Numbered from the stretch's first letter, positions 33,901 through 44,150 are shown. The stretch: 64,000 nucleotides of DNA from Bacteroidales bacterium (GCA_017479385.1 JAFVCE010000004.1:1-64000), one strand, 5' to 3'. Numbers and translations: made by a program. The notes: generated by a model from the sequence alone, not told the origin.

Positions 33901-36900
33901 AATACGGCCCTGCTGGGTTTGCCGATGGTAGTGGAACGCGTCTGCGTGCCACCTCGAACCCGATGACAATCAGCGGCCTATCGGCCAATACCAACTACGA
34001 GTTCTGCCTCACAGTTGAGGAGGGGCGCAACCATGCCGTCTGCCACCTCGACCACATTACCCTCCATACCTTGGCCAACAAGATGGAACCCACTTGGTGC
34101 TACGATTTTGGTAGTGACGATGTGGGTAGCAAAGCCATTGACTTCTACTACCCGGTCTATTACTACAACTTCCCACAGGTAACCGATAACGATATGCCAT
34201 ACAGTGGCAAAGGCATTTCGCTCTACTGTAATGCCCCAAAACATGAGGGCAACGACACACTTGGCCCAATCGAGCGAACAGTTGTTGTGGCCCCAATGCT
34301 CGAAACCGACGTTCACCAAGTGGCTATGGACTATCGCGTTTACGCCTACAACAGCTACACCAACCTCAGGGTAGGAGTGATGACAGACCCCTACGACCTC
34401 AGCTCGTTCGAGGAAGTAGATGTGCTCCGTAATACCTATGCTTACAATAACTACGATTGGTCTCAGTGGGGCTATACAGACCGCACCGTCACCTTTCAAA
34501 ACTACACTGGCAATGGCCGATACATAGCTTTTATACTCGAGCCATATTATCTGGATGGTTATGAGCGTGGCTCTTCCGCTTCAATCGATGCCATAGCCAT
34601 TCGCAATTGCCACCTCTACGAGCCCCGTGTGCACCACGTAACCCAAACCACAGCCACCGTCAGCTGGGACGAACCCACAGGGATACTCGCTGCCCCGACT
34701 GAGGTATGGTGCGAATACAAGAAGGTTAGCTATATGGGCGACCGCTTCGCGCCAGGCACCGGCACTCGTGTCAAGCTCGACTCGAACAACTACCTCATCA
34801 CTGGTCTCGAGCCGTCCTCGTTCTACTCGTTCCACCTCATTCCCAAGTGCGCCACCTCCGACCCCGAGTGCCAATTCACGGTAATACCTATATACACCCT
34901 CGACCCTCCTTTCACCGTGCCTATGCACGAAACGTTCGATACCGTGCCACGTGCCACTTGGCCACTCTATGGCTGGCGCCCAACAGTCAACGGGTGGTCA
35001 ACATACTACCTAATCGACTCGGCTCAGTACCACTCTGCCACCCACAGCCTCTTTACCTATACCAACAGTGCCAACTATGTGTTGCCCGACTTTATTGGCG
35101 AGAATCCAGACCCATGCACCTCGCTGAAGAACCTCGCCCTCAGTTTCTGGACCTACGACGAATATGGAAACAACAATCCACTGCTCGAAGTGGGCATTAT
35201 GGAAGATGCCTACGACACAACCACCTTCACCCGTGTGGCTACCATCAAATCTTGGCGTCAGCGCCAATGGGAGCGCCACAGCGTAGACTTCAGCAACTAC
35301 ACTGGCACGGGCAAGTATATCTGTCTGCGGTCGCTCACAAGTTGGTGGTTCCTCGACGACCTCAGTGTCGAGCACTGCATAGCCGACTCAATGCGCGTTG
35401 AGTGTATAACACCTTCGCAAGTGTCTATTTCGTGGGCATCGAGGGCGGTAGATTCTATGCTCGTGGTTTATGGCACCTCTCTTACAAACACAGACACGCT
35501 GCATTTGACCGAAAACCCCTATGTTATCAGCAACATCGTGCCAGATACGCGCTACTACTATCAGCTCTCGCCTCAGTGTGGTTGCGACAGCATTGGACTG
35601 GTCTATGCCGTCGACGACGACACCATCACACCATCGCCCTACATCGACTCTACACTCTGCGAGAACAACTATGCCGACTACCCATACTGCGAAAACTTCG
35701 ACTCATACGACATCTATGGCCGCGACCTGATGCCACGAAAATGGCACCGCTTTACAGGCTCCGACCTCGATTACCCTGCCCTCACAACCAGCTACTCCGA
35801 AACCTACTACCACTCCATAAAGTTCCACAGCTACACCTCGAGAGACAACCGAGCCAAGATGTCGATGGTGGTGCTTCCCGCACTCGACAGTGGCCTCATA
35901 AGCCAGTCGCACTTAATGCTGGACTATAACGTCCACGTCCTATACGGCCTTGCCCCAAACACCAGCCTCGAGGTGGGTGTGATGACCAACCCCAACGACT
36001 CCAACTCGTTCGAGCTCGTAGGCGAAATTCCATTCACCTACGCCACACAGGACTGGTATCAGGCAGTGGTCGACCTCTCGTCATACAGCGGTGAAGGGCA
36101 ATACATAGCCTTGCGTCTCGCACCACAAAACGCCCTCTACTACGGCTCCCATGAAGTAGAACTCTATATAGACAACCTGCAGGTAGCCCCCTGTGTGGTG
36201 AGCAACATCTACCACAATTTTAGTGCCGACAGTCTGCTCACCCTAACTTGGAGTGGGCAGGGCGCAGTCGCCCCCTACCAAGTAGAATACGGTCCACGCC
36301 ATTTTGCGCAAGGTTCTGGCACCGCCATAACCACTGCCGACACTTCTACCACCATTGCGGGCCTCGACCCGGTCATGTCATACGATTTCTACATCAGCCC
36401 CGCCTGCTCTACCTCGGCTCCATGCAAGCCATACAACATCAACCACGAGATAGACCTGCCCTACTGCCAGGACTTTGAGCACGACCTCTACTACCTGCCA
36501 CAGAACTGGCATGAAATCAACAGCTACTCATACATCAGCTATGTCAACGACCGCTTCGACAACCAAACCATTGCCTTGGTAAGCTATAGGGGTATAGCGC
36601 AACTGCCCACGCTGGCTGTCAGCGACATAGAAAACGTTTACCTCTACCTCGACACCAAGTACGATGGCTACGACACGCTCCCAATATATGTCGTAACAAT
36701 GGGCTACAACAACGAGGTGCTCGACACTTTGGCCACCTTGAACCGACATGGCAACCACTGGTTCGATACCTGCTTCCGCCTCAGCTCCTACCACGACACC
36801 ACTCGTCGCATTGCCTTCGCGCGTCCTAACGGCTCCGCCTGCAGCTTCGACAACGTTAGCCTCAGCCGTTATCCAACCCCATACAACGTGCATTGGACCA

Positions 36901-39900
36901 CCCAAAGCCTCGACTATAGAGACATCTACTGGGACAGTCCTGCCCCACTTACTGGCTTCAGCCTCGAGATAGGCCCTCAGGGGTTCTACCCGGGCGAGGG
37001 CGCCGGCACGGTTATCCCCATATCAGAGTCGGGTCACCTTCGTATTAACATCGACTTTAAGACCGATTCGGTCTACGATTTCTACTTCATCGACCCCGAC
37101 GGGCACTACACCTGCCAGCGCTTCACCTTCACCGCACCCTCGCGCCGCACCCTCCCCTACTGCAACAACTTCAACCTCAGCACCGACCCTCGCGAGTTCG
37201 TACACGAAATCGAGTGGCATTACATTCGTTCTGCCGACTGCTACGCCCCTTTCCAGGGAAGTGTATACGACGGCTGGTACAGGCGTAACATTGACAATGG
37301 CATTGTGTTCGGTTCAAGCAATGCCTTGTGCCCCACACAGTGGGCCGTACTGCCAGAACCCGATAGGAACTACAACGTGAGCGACCTATACCTGCACTTC
37401 GACCTTTACTCGCAGTACACCACCGTCCAACGCCTCGTTGTTGGAGTGCTCACCGACCGCGACGACACCAACACCTTTATCCCCATCGACACCGTTTTCA
37501 ACACCTCGCCCAACAACTGGCGACACCACTCTATAAAGTTTGCCTCCTATGCCGACACTGGTCGCTTCGTAGCCCTGCGCTGGCTGCCAGATTCTACAGG
37601 CGGCAACATCATTTCGATAAGTAACGTGCTCTACGACCACTGTCCGCACCCAGAGTTTCGCCACATTGGCGCAACTACGATAGAGGCCTATGTCAAAACC
37701 GATTCGGTAGCCGACTACTATATAGAACACACCAAATTGTATGGCGACATCAACTACATCCACGCCACATCGAATTCGTACATAATCAGCGACCTCGAGC
37801 CCTACTGGCGCCACTACTTCTCGTCGACCTGCGATTCGGGTTCCAGCAGCTGCGTCTCATCCCAGTCTCTATACCCCTACCCAGCCTGGCCGCTGCCCTA
37901 TTGCGAGGACTTCAGCTATGGCAACGCCGCATGGCAGTTCAAGCATAATTATAATAATGGCAACGAGAGCAACTACCCTCGCCTCGTCGACTTTCCAAAT
38001 GATGGAAACACCGTGCTCGACTTCTACGCCCCCGACGAGCGTAACCTGCCCGTAATGGCCACCCTGCCCGACTTCGAGGTGGACTCGGCCAAGCGGCTCT
38101 ACCTCGATTTCGACCTCTACTCCGATTTCGATACTAACAACGCCATCGTTGTCGGCATGGTCTACGACCGCTTCGACACCACTTCGTTCCGTCCACTCGA
38201 CACCCTGCGAGTCGAGGCCGATAACCTGTGGCGACACAAGAGCGTGAGCTTTACAAACTACGACGGACGCAGCCGATGGGTCACCCTCAGCCTGCTCTCG
38301 CCCGACTATGGACACCACATCTATGTAGATAACCTCTATGTGCAAACTTGCCCCTATCCCGACCTAACCATTGCCAACCACAACACCGTCAAGGCCTTTG
38401 TCCCCACCGGCGAAACCGATGTCGACTACTATGTGGAATACGGACGCCGGGGCTACCGCCGTGGTGTTAACTACGACGCCATTGTGCACGTAACAACCAA
38501 CCCCTTCTACATCACCGACCTGCTCGACACTACCGACTACGACTTCTACCCCATGTGCGACAGCCTCGGCTCGACCTGCCGCTTGCCACAGCAGCTGCGC
38601 ACCTCGTTAGAGCTGCCGTTACCCTACTGCCAGAACTTCGACCAAGAACAGCAAAACACCATGCCCCAATACTGGAACCAGCGCAGCAACAACCCCGCCT
38701 ACCCCTCGGTGGGCACTGGCCTGGCTGCGAGCGAACCACAGCAGTTCACCTTCTTCTCCGACTATGCCTACCAGTTGCCCGAAATCGCCATCCTGCCAGG
38801 CTTCATAGTCTCTGAACTAAGCCAACTCAACTTCACAGGCAACATCTATTCGGCCGACATCGACAACCTCAACGCCATAATCTTCGGCATAATGCCCGAC
38901 ACGCGCGACGCCCTATCCTTCGTCGCTCTCGACACTGTTTGGCCCGACACCTCCTTCCAGTGGTCGTCGTTCCACGCCTCGTTGCGCAACACCACGCTCA
39001 CCGACGGTTTCCCCGCCATCAAGTTCCACTGCCCCACGCTCCATGCGCAGATGGTGTTAGACAACCTTGCCGTCGACTCGTGCCAAACCGCCGACCTCTC
39101 GCTCGTGGGCTACAATGTGGCGCGGCTCACCACCGTCGATAGCCTCTTTGTGGACTACTATGTCGAGTACGGCCCACAGGGATTTGTCCAAGGCAGTGGC
39201 ACGACCCTCCATGTCGACGCCTCGCCCTACCTCATCACCCTCGACGCCAACGACAGTGCTGCAACCCCCTACGACTTCTACTTCAAGTGCGACCCCACCA
39301 CCACCTCGTGCCGCGCAGCAGCTACGTTGGTGGCCTCGCCACGACCGGTGCCTATGGGTTTCTGCGAGAACTTCGACTCGGCCTCTTCGCCCAACACCCC
39401 CTTCTCGCAACACTGGCACTCACTGGTGCGGTCGGCCGAACTGGAGCAGACCTACGTCCGCCCCGTGGCCCACGCCTCGCACAGCCCGCAGCGCTCGGTC
39501 GAGCTTGCGGCAGCCGCTCAAAGTTCGGCCTGCCTCGTCATGCCGCAGCCCGACATCGACACCATTCCCCACCTCTTGCTCTCGTTCTACCTTATGGCCG
39601 AACAGGCCGACGACGCCGAACTCGAAGTGGGTGTGCTCACCGACCGCTACGATATGCGCACCTTCATCCCTGTCAAACTAATCAACGCTGCCGCGTTCGA
39701 TACCTGGCAGCACGTGCTGGTTGGCTTCGATTCGTACACCGAGCAGGGCCTCTTCCCCGCCTTGCGCCTCTCGGCCAATAGCAGCCCTGTGGCCGTGGTG
39801 GTAGACGATATTCACTACTCCGACTGCGGCATTGCCGACTATGGTGTGACCCAAATTGCAGCAGACTCCATCACCATTGGCTGGCACAACTATGGCAACC

Positions 39901-42734
39901 CCACCGTAAGCCTCTACCTGCGCGAGAAAGACCTCACCTTCTACCCCACACTGCCGAACAAGATTACCTTCGCCGGCTTAGTGGCAGGCAACACCTACAC
40001 TTTCGACCTCATATTTGGATGCGACACGGCCGAGCCTCATGACTACTGCTCGACGGCCGACACGGCCACCTTTACCATCGTCACCCCAGCCATTAGTGGT
40101 GGGTGTATAGACTTTACCAATCTCTCCTCGCCCTCGGTGGTGGCCACAACGGGCACCTACAACAACCCCTATGCCCACTATGGCCTCGACCCCGACCGCC
40201 ACGTCGTTCTCTACGACGCACAGCAAACCGACCCCAACACCGGCGGCCTGCTACACGTCACCCCACCCAACGGCGGCCTCTCGGTGCGCCTCGGCAACTG
40301 GAAATCGGGGGCCCAAGCCGAGAGCATTAGCTACACTCTCGATGTAGACACGTCGAACTTCTCGGTGCTGTTGTTCAACTATGCTGCCGTGCTTCAAAAC
40401 CCAGCACACACTGAAGACGAACAACCCAAGTTGCGTATCGAGGTGCTCGACACCACGCTCCATGTAATCGATTCGCAGTGCGTCATTGCCGAGTTTGCGG
40501 CCAGCACGTCGCTGGGTTGGAACAGTAGTGCGAACTACGTTCTTTGGAAAGACTGGACCACCGTAGGCCTCAACGTGGCCCCCTACCACGGCCAACCTGT
40601 CATTGTGCGCATAACCACCTACGACTGCGCCCCCGGCGACCACTATGGCTACGCCTACTTCAGCCTCGAGTGTGCCAAGGGGTACATTGCCTCGTCGGCC
40701 TGTGGCTCGTCGTCGACCGCCACGCTCTACGGCATCGACGGTTTTAGCTACCGTTGGTACTCGGCCGACTCGCCAGCCACCATTGCCACCACCCAAGCCA
40801 TCGACGTGAATACCGACCAGGTGCGCACCTACTATTGCGAGCACCACTTCTTGGGCAACCCCAACTGCTACTTCACCCTGGCAGTCGATAACCGTCGCTT
40901 CTATCCCGTGGCACGCTATAATTATAATGTAACGCCCGACGATTGCCGCTACGTTGTCGACGTGCACAGCACGAGCTTCATGACCTTCGACGGCACCACA
41001 CCTGCCCCTGAGGTCGACCCGCTCGAACTGACGTTGTGGGACTTCGGCAACGGCCTGCAGTCGAGCAACCCCGACGATACCCTCGCCCTCGAGCCAGGCA
41101 ACTACGACGTGAGCCTCATTGTCTCGACACGCCACCAGTGTGCCGACACCGCCCACTTTACCCTCAGCCTGCCGGCCTACGTGCCCGACACCAACTACCT
41201 GGCCGATACATCCTGCCAGTTCACTCCCTACAGCCGCTATGGCTTCGCCCTGACGCCCGACAGCACCGACTACCGCACCTCGCACACCTACACCACAGCT
41301 GTGAGCAAAACCAATGGCTGCCCCATAATAAACAAGCTCCACCTCGCCCTCAGCCCCTACTACCACCTGCATCGCTACGACACCATAGAGATGGGTAACT
41401 ACTTTACTTTCGAGGATACAACGCTCACTTTGCCAGGTGTTTACGAAAGGCTCTACACAACTGTTGCCGCCGGCTGCGACTCGCTCATCACGCAACACCT
41501 CTCCATCGTCGCCCCCAAGTCGAGCTACACCGACTCGTGCCAGACCCACATCAACATTGTGCGTGGCGATACCCTTGTCGTTACCCCCGTGCCCTACGAG
41601 TTTGAACTCAGTGCCGACCGCCCTGCCCACGAGTACACTTGGCACCCAGGCCAGGGCCTCGACACCACCACGGCGCGCACCGTGAGGCTCACCCTCAAGC
41701 CCGATACCGTGGCCACACTCGTGCTGCACGTACTTTATAGCGACACCAACAACATTGTGCCCAACGGCGGCTTCGAACTTGGCGACACCCTCTTCTCGTC
41801 AGACTACACGCCTCTGCCAGCGCCCCACGTAGCCCCATCGGTGGCTACCCATAGTGGCACCTACGCTGTTGTCGGCTCGGCGTTCCTGCCTGCCTGCCTC
41901 GCCAGCGCGCCGGCCGCCCTGCTCACCTATCCGGTGGCCGATACGGCGCTGCGCCTCTACCACACCACGCTGGCCGTAGACCCCTACACCGACTACCGTC
42001 TGGCCTACCGTGTGGCCTCGCTGGCTCAGCCCGACACCGTGGCCCACCTCTGGACCGTGGGCGACCAAGAACTCGCCACGCCGCCCCTGCTGCCCGACAG
42101 CTGCGAGTGGACCACCGTCGTGGCCGACTTTGCCACTCAGGCCGACACACTGCTCCACATTGTTTTGCACGACACCTCCTACCTGCTCGGCAGCCGCGCA
42201 CCCTACGCCATCGGCCAACTGGCCATCTATCGCCTCTGTATGGCCGACGACACTGTGAGCCTACGCACCGAGTGCCCCGACTATGTCGACACCATAGAGG
42301 TTCAGCTCTGCCACGACTCGGTTTATACCTGCGACGATGGTTCAACCATCTCTGAACCAGGTGTATACACCTATTCCTTCACCACCGAATGGGGCTGCGA
42401 CTCTATCGTTACCATTCGCGCGCTCTATAACCCCTGCTGCTCCGACTACCTGCAGTTCCCCAACGCCGTGACACCCAACGGCGACGGGGTGAACGACCGC
42501 TTTGTGGTCGTCGGGCTGCTCGAAGAGTGGTGCTACCCGTTCAACGAGTTGGCAATCTACAACAAGTGGGGCGAGCGCGTCTACTACCGCAAAAACATAC
42601 GCTCCGACGCCGACTTCTGGGACCCCAACGCCACCAACAGCCCGACAGGTACCTACTACTTCCACTTCGACGCCACCGACCCCGACGGCTCGCGCCACGT
42701 GCAGCGCCGCGGCGTAATCGAGGTGATACGCTAA
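30996..42734 (+). CDS. Giant T9SS type B (CHU_C-type) modular surface protein
   Basis: 3,912 residues. The signal peptide (MKRFSIYITLCLLVACHSLVLAQ) is followed by about twelve tandem modules of 230-275 residues. Each opens with a motif like PYCExFD or PWCxxF (near residues 27, 277, 529, 782, 1030, 1306, 1562, 1819, 2052, 2299, 2539 and 2786), contains a jelly-roll strand pattern ending 'LEVGVMTDPxDxxxF', and closes with an FN3-like segment. A variant module starts near 3034, a PKD-like stretch (LWDFGNGLQSSNPDDTLALEPG) near 3346, and the end (FPNAVTPNGDGVNDRF... IYNKWGERVYYRKN... TGTYYFHF) is the gliding-motility-associated type B T9SS sorting domain. Exported and probably cell-surface or released; adhesin or glycan binding is inference. 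The start is set by promoter and signal peptide; a TTG 9 bp upstream is not used. Confidence 0.9.
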   Translation: MKRFSIYITLCLLVACHSLVLAQGGCSPALAHLNEGFEDWGSGLDSWPSCWFRFNNFDGQYPRLSAENASSGSTSLMLSSGTATNHFTLAASPEMQPTVFAGTTLSFKAYSTSVDAVLEVGYCADTDYTSPNFFVPLTEVRVDESGVWQTFTISITEGSGRVAWRMRRSQQSGTRFFYIDDIKVAQCGLVDATISNVGSDRATLIFNTFGSPTMSLDYRVEGASQWTQSTGPIVSPYQLANLTPSSNYEVRVVASCSGENDTALLSLHTFASGSLVVPYCESFEGAATLPAGWLRPEYSSSQLADGTNMAPVMHYGNNSLRLKGSSIADSCSTLLLPALSPSVSDAIFHQLKLTFWAYCLTGTNVQLTVGVVEFPDEPSSFVPVQTVSLDEVAVWQQFVVDFSSYTGSGRYVALRASSPMAFREWIYVDDLLLSTVVAHSQQVAARTNTQVTIEWQLSGTATGIHIEYDSAGFVRGTGHSVDLPASATSYTALGIGSNSTIHFWIEPVYAASNRCVPAPLVAESSDMNVAPSWCETFSLYHTGVYPDQWGRPLMVDGYPIISSTAGLDEQSLEMYASAQSGTATMAVLPRLDYTPVNDLYLNFWVRSGSGQGRIVIGMLPSKDNYVGFTGVDTVVFTQTDDFEFHSIPLASYSGSYRYVAFKFEETVGTGTHCWIDGVSVTTCQVTNVHLYDITNTTVTLVWDTAGSVYDGSGVWVEYAHKGTPFGNGTRVLADEVPFVVPGLTPNTEYSFYVWGNCNATSNDCTPNRYDCRTLPERIQNSYCQSFDLPEGSMPPAWQRPVRFYGDPVVNATSCTTPGSLRMHATNVNGVCYAVSPMIETTSGVTMRDLKVTFRAYSDLYECRTATVDVGVMTLPWDTSTFTLIDTFRLLYPGYWEECAVDLAPYTGTGRYVALRYRETVNDSYIYIDEFKVAPEMASNVHAIGITNRSFQVRWDTLGTFSPQAKVYIEYGPAGFADGSGTRLRATSNPMTISGLSANTNYEFCLTVEEGRNHAVCHLDHITLHTLANKMEPTWCYDFGSDDVGSKAIDFYYPVYYYNFPQVTDNDMPYSGKGISLYCNAPKHEGNDTLGPIERTVVVAPMLETDVHQVAMDYRVYAYNSYTNLRVGVMTDPYDLSSFEEVDVLRNTYAYNNYDWSQWGYTDRTVTFQNYTGNGRYIAFILEPYYLDGYERGSSASIDAIAIRNCHLYEPRVHHVTQTTATVSWDEPTGILAAPTEVWCEYKKVSYMGDRFAPGTGTRVKLDSNNYLITGLEPSSFYSFHLIPKCATSDPECQFTVIPIYTLDPPFTVPMHETFDTVPRATWPLYGWRPTVNGWSTYYLIDSAQYHSATHSLFTYTNSANYVLPDFIGENPDPCTSLKNLALSFWTYDEYGNNNPLLEVGIMEDAYDTTTFTRVATIKSWRQRQWERHSVDFSNYTGTGKYICLRSLTSWWFLDDLSVEHCIADSMRVECITPSQVSISWASRAVDSMLVVYGTSLTNTDTLHLTENPYVISNIVPDTRYYYQLSPQCGCDSIGLVYAVDDDTITPSPYIDSTLCENNYADYPYCENFDSYDIYGRDLMPRKWHRFTGSDLDYPALTTSYSETYYHSIKFHSYTSRDNRAKMSMVVLPALDSGLISQSHLMLDYNVHVLYGLAPNTSLEVGVMTNPNDSNSFELVGEIPFTYATQDWYQAVVDLSSYSGEGQYIALRLAPQNALYYGSHEVELYIDNLQVAPCVVSNIYHNFSADSLLTLTWSGQGAVAPYQVEYGPRHFAQGSGTAITTADTSTTIAGLDPVMSYDFYISPACSTSAPCKPYNINHEIDLPYCQDFEHDLYYLPQNWHEINSYSYISYVNDRFDNQTIALVSYRGIAQLPTLAVSDIENVYLYLDTKYDGYDTLPIYVVTMGYNNEVLDTLATLNRHGNHWFDTCFRLSSYHDTTRRIAFARPNGSACSFDNVSLSRYPTPYNVHWTTQSLDYRDIYWDSPAPLTGFSLEIGPQGFYPGEGAGTVIPISESGHLRINIDFKTDSVYDFYFIDPDGHYTCQRFTFTAPSRRTLPYCNNFNLSTDPREFVHEIEWHYIRSADCYAPFQGSVYDGWYRRNIDNGIVFGSSNALCPTQWAVLPEPDRNYNVSDLYLHFDLYSQYTTVQRLVVGVLTDRDDTNTFIPIDTVFNTSPNNWRHHSIKFASYADTGRFVALRWLPDSTGGNIISISNVLYDHCPHPEFRHIGATTIEAYVKTDSVADYYIEHTKLYGDINYIHATSNSYIISDLEPYWRHYFSSTCDSGSSSCVSSQSLYPYPAWPLPYCEDFSYGNAAWQFKHNYNNGNESNYPRLVDFPNDGNTVLDFYAPDERNLPVMATLPDFEVDSAKRLYLDFDLYSDFDTNNAIVVGMVYDRFDTTSFRPLDTLRVEADNLWRHKSVSFTNYDGRSRWVTLSLLSPDYGHHIYVDNLYVQTCPYPDLTIANHNTVKAFVPTGETDVDYYVEYGRRGYRRGVNYDAIVHVTTNPFYITDLLDTTDYDFYPMCDSLGSTCRLPQQLRTSLELPLPYCQNFDQEQQNTMPQYWNQRSNNPAYPSVGTGLAASEPQQFTFFSDYAYQLPEIAILPGFIVSELSQLNFTGNIYSADIDNLNAIIFGIMPDTRDALSFVALDTVWPDTSFQWSSFHASLRNTTLTDGFPAIKFHCPTLHAQMVLDNLAVDSCQTADLSLVGYNVARLTTVDSLFVDYYVEYGPQGFVQGSGTTLHVDASPYLITLDANDSAATPYDFYFKCDPTTTSCRAAATLVASPRPVPMGFCENFDSASSPNTPFSQHWHSLVRSAELEQTYVRPVAHASHSPQRSVELAAAAQSSACLVMPQPDIDTIPHLLLSFYLMAEQADDAELEVGVLTDRYDMRTFIPVKLINAAAFDTWQHVLVGFDSYTEQGLFPALRLSANSSPVAVVVDDIHYSDCGIADYGVTQIAADSITIGWHNYGNPTVSLYLREKDLTFYPTLPNKITFAGLVAGNTYTFDLIFGCDTAEPHDYCSTADTATFTIVTPAISGGCIDFTNLSSPSVVATTGTYNNPYAHYGLDPDRHVVLYDAQQTDPNTGGLLHVTPPNGGLSVRLGNWKSGAQAESISYTLDVDTSNFSVLLFNYAAVLQNPAHTEDEQPKLRIEVLDTTLHVIDSQCVIAEFAASTSLGWNSSANYVLWKDWTTVGLNVAPYHGQPVIVRITTYDCAPGDHYGYAYFSLECAKGYIASSACGSSSTATLYGIDGFSYRWYSADSPATIATTQAIDVNTDQVRTYYCEHHFLGNPNCYFTLAVDNRRFYPVARYNYNVTPDDCRYVVDVHSTSFMTFDGTTPAPEVDPLELTLWDFGNGLQSSNPDDTLALEPGNYDVSLIVSTRHQCADTAHFTLSLPAYVPDTNYLADTSCQFTPYSRYGFALTPDSTDYRTSHTYTTAVSKTNGCPIINKLHLALSPYYHLHRYDTIEMGNYFTFEDTTLTLPGVYERLYTTVAAGCDSLITQHLSIVAPKSSYTDSCQTHINIVRGDTLVVTPVPYEFELSADRPAHEYTWHPGQGLDTTTARTVRLTLKPDTVATLVLHVLYSDTNNIVPNGGFELGDTLFSSDYTPLPAPHVAPSVATHSGTYAVVGSAFLPACLASAPAALLTYPVADTALRLYHTTLAVDPYTDYRLAYRVASLAQPDTVAHLWTVGDQELATPPLLPDSCEWTTVVADFATQADTLLHIVLHDTSYLLGSRAPYAIGQLAIYRLCMADDTVSLRTECPDYVDTIEVQLCHDSVYTCDDGSTISEPGVYTYSFTTEWGCDSIVTIRALYNPCCSDYLQFPNAVTPNGDGVNDRFVVVGLLEEWCYPFNELAIYNKWGERVYYRKNIRSDADFWDPNATNSPTGTYYFHFDATDPDGSRHVQRRGVIEVIR

Positions 42735-42766
42735 CCCTCGCCCCCCGACATTCGCCCCATGCGTGT

Positions 42767-42812
42767 GGGTTGGGGTCGGGTTAAGGAGGGGTTAAGGTCG
42801 TATTAACATCGG
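42767..42812 (+). repeat. Phased 11-bp repeat array R6
   Basis: Units GGTCGGGTTAA, then GGAGGGGTTAA, then GGTCGTATTAA in exact 11-bp phase between convergent genes. The C-rich strand is downstream of the minus-strand porin-like gene, beyond its hairpin. Confidence 0.75.
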
Positions 42813-42892
42813 AGTTTGAACAAGTTTTCAACAGCGTTAAGCCCTTTTTGAACCGCCCGCCTCTCGACCCCGATACGAACACAATAATATGA

Positions 42893-42927
42893 GCTGGCGA
42901 GGCGCCCCGCAGGGGCGCCTCGCCAGC
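42893..42927. terminator. 16-bp GC-rich palindrome between convergent genes
   Basis: GCTGGCGAGGCGCCCC and its exact complement enclose a 3-nt loop (GCA). It lies 29 bp beyond the porin-like stop and 158 bp beyond the giant gene, probably serving both directions. Confidence 0.75.
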
Positions 42928-42956
42928 CTTAGTTATTAGTCAGATGTTGGCTCCAC

Positions 42957-44150
42957 CTACTTGCGTGCCGACTTGAAGGCGTAGTTGGCGCTAACAATAA
43001 AGCGTGTGCCCGAAACCCCACCGCTGCGGTAGGCGGCAAAGGTGTGCTCCACCTCGGCGTAGAGGCTCAAGCCTCCGCCTGCCATATAGCCAATGCGGGG
43101 TTGAATGCGGTAGAGGTAGTCTATGTCGAGTCCGCGGCCATAAACGTGGTCGGTCGTAGCCGCCACTTGGCCCGCGTTGTTGTTGGCGGCATAGCCCAGC
43201 AGCAGGCCAGGACGCCAGCGCCCAGTGGTGCGACCCAGGTCGAGCCACACGGTGTTGTAGGTATAGGTGTCGTAGCTGTAGACTGGTTGGTTGTTGGCGT
43301 CGAGCGCGGTGTGCTCTATGTAGCCGCCCATCGAGCTGTACTCGTAGAGGTTGCTGTTGAGCAGGCTTTGTGCTTTGAGGCTCCACTGCCCGAGGTCGAG
43401 CCGGCCGTAGACGGCAAACGAAACATGGCTCACGTTGTTGCCCATCAGGCGTGGCTTGATGCTTATGAGGTGGGCCGCGGCGCCGAGCATGAACTTCTCG
43501 GTCGAGTAGCGCAGCTGGCCGTTGAGTTCGGGCACAAGGCTGTGTTTCAGGTAGGTGGTGCTGCGGCCGTTAGGGCCCTGGCTGGTGTTGTCGCGCTGAA
43601 ATCCGGCTACCACGATGGCTTGTAGCGGGCCCACAAATTGCTCGAGGCGCACTTGGTTGTAGCGCGAGTAGGGGTGGAACGGGGCTCCCATATTGAGTGG
43701 GCGCGTGCCGGGCATTATTTCGTGAACCACCATTGGGTGCCAGTAGTGGCCCACGAGCAGGGTGGTGTGGGCCCAGTCGAGGTTGATGTAGCCATGTCGT
43801 AGGCGCAGGCCGTTGATTCCGGCGTCGCTCGAGCCGGTGAAATCGGTCTCGATATAGCCTCGTGTTTTGGCGCCCAGCACGTCGGGCCCCCACACGGCCA
43901 CCGCCAAGCGGTTGGTAATGGCCAGCATGTTGAGCATTGGGGCGGCGTTGGTGTCGCGGTTGAGGGCGTCGCGGGCTATGGGCTTGGGGTAGAAGTCGAG
44001 CATATCCTCGCGCGCACCTTCCATTTGGCGGGTGTCGACCCACATCTGCGGCCCTATGGTGCCGCTAAACTGGAAGTGGAAGTCTTGCGCTGTGGCCGAA
44101 CCAGCCAAGGCAAGAGCGAGTAGGAGAGGGGCAAAAGGTGAGTGTTTCAT
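42957..44150 (-). CDS. Porin-like outer-membrane beta-barrel protein
   Basis: 397 residues. The signal peptide MKHSPFAPLLLALALAGSATAQ is followed by amphipathic strands typical of outer-membrane barrels (FHFQFSGTIGPQMWVDTRQ; RLRHGYINLDWAHTTLLVGHYWHPM; FSVSANYAFKS-like end RFIVSANYAF), resembling DcaP- or porin-like proteins of Bacteroidota. An in-frame opening at 44195 was rejected because the signal peptide begins at 44150. Last gene of the minus-strand surface operon, 16 bp after the LTA-synthase-like gene. Substrate unknown. Confidence 0.75.
   Translation of the reverse strand: MKHSPFAPLLLALALAGSATAQDFHFQFSGTIGPQMWVDTRQMEGAREDMLDFYPKPIARDALNRDTNAAPMLNMLAITNRLAVAVWGPDVLGAKTRGYIETDFTGSSDAGINGLRLRHGYINLDWAHTTLLVGHYWHPMVVHEIMPGTRPLNMGAPFHPYSRYNQVRLEQFVGPLQAIVVAGFQRDNTSQGPNGRSTTYLKHSLVPELNGQLRYSTEKFMLGAAAHLISIKPRLMGNNVSHVSFAVYGRLDLGQWSLKAQSLLNSNLYEYSSMGGYIEHTALDANNQPVYSYDTYTYNTVWLDLGRTTGRWRPGLLLGYAANNNAGQVAATTDHVYGRGLDIDYLYRIQPRIGYMAGGGLSLYAEVEHTFAAYRSGGVSGTRFIVSANYAFKSARK

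Noticed and set aside
30996-42734. CRISPR array or DNA tandem repeat in the giant gene
   Set aside because: Modules repeat at the protein level every 230-275 residues, but the DNA is strongly diverged and lacks identical direct repeats.
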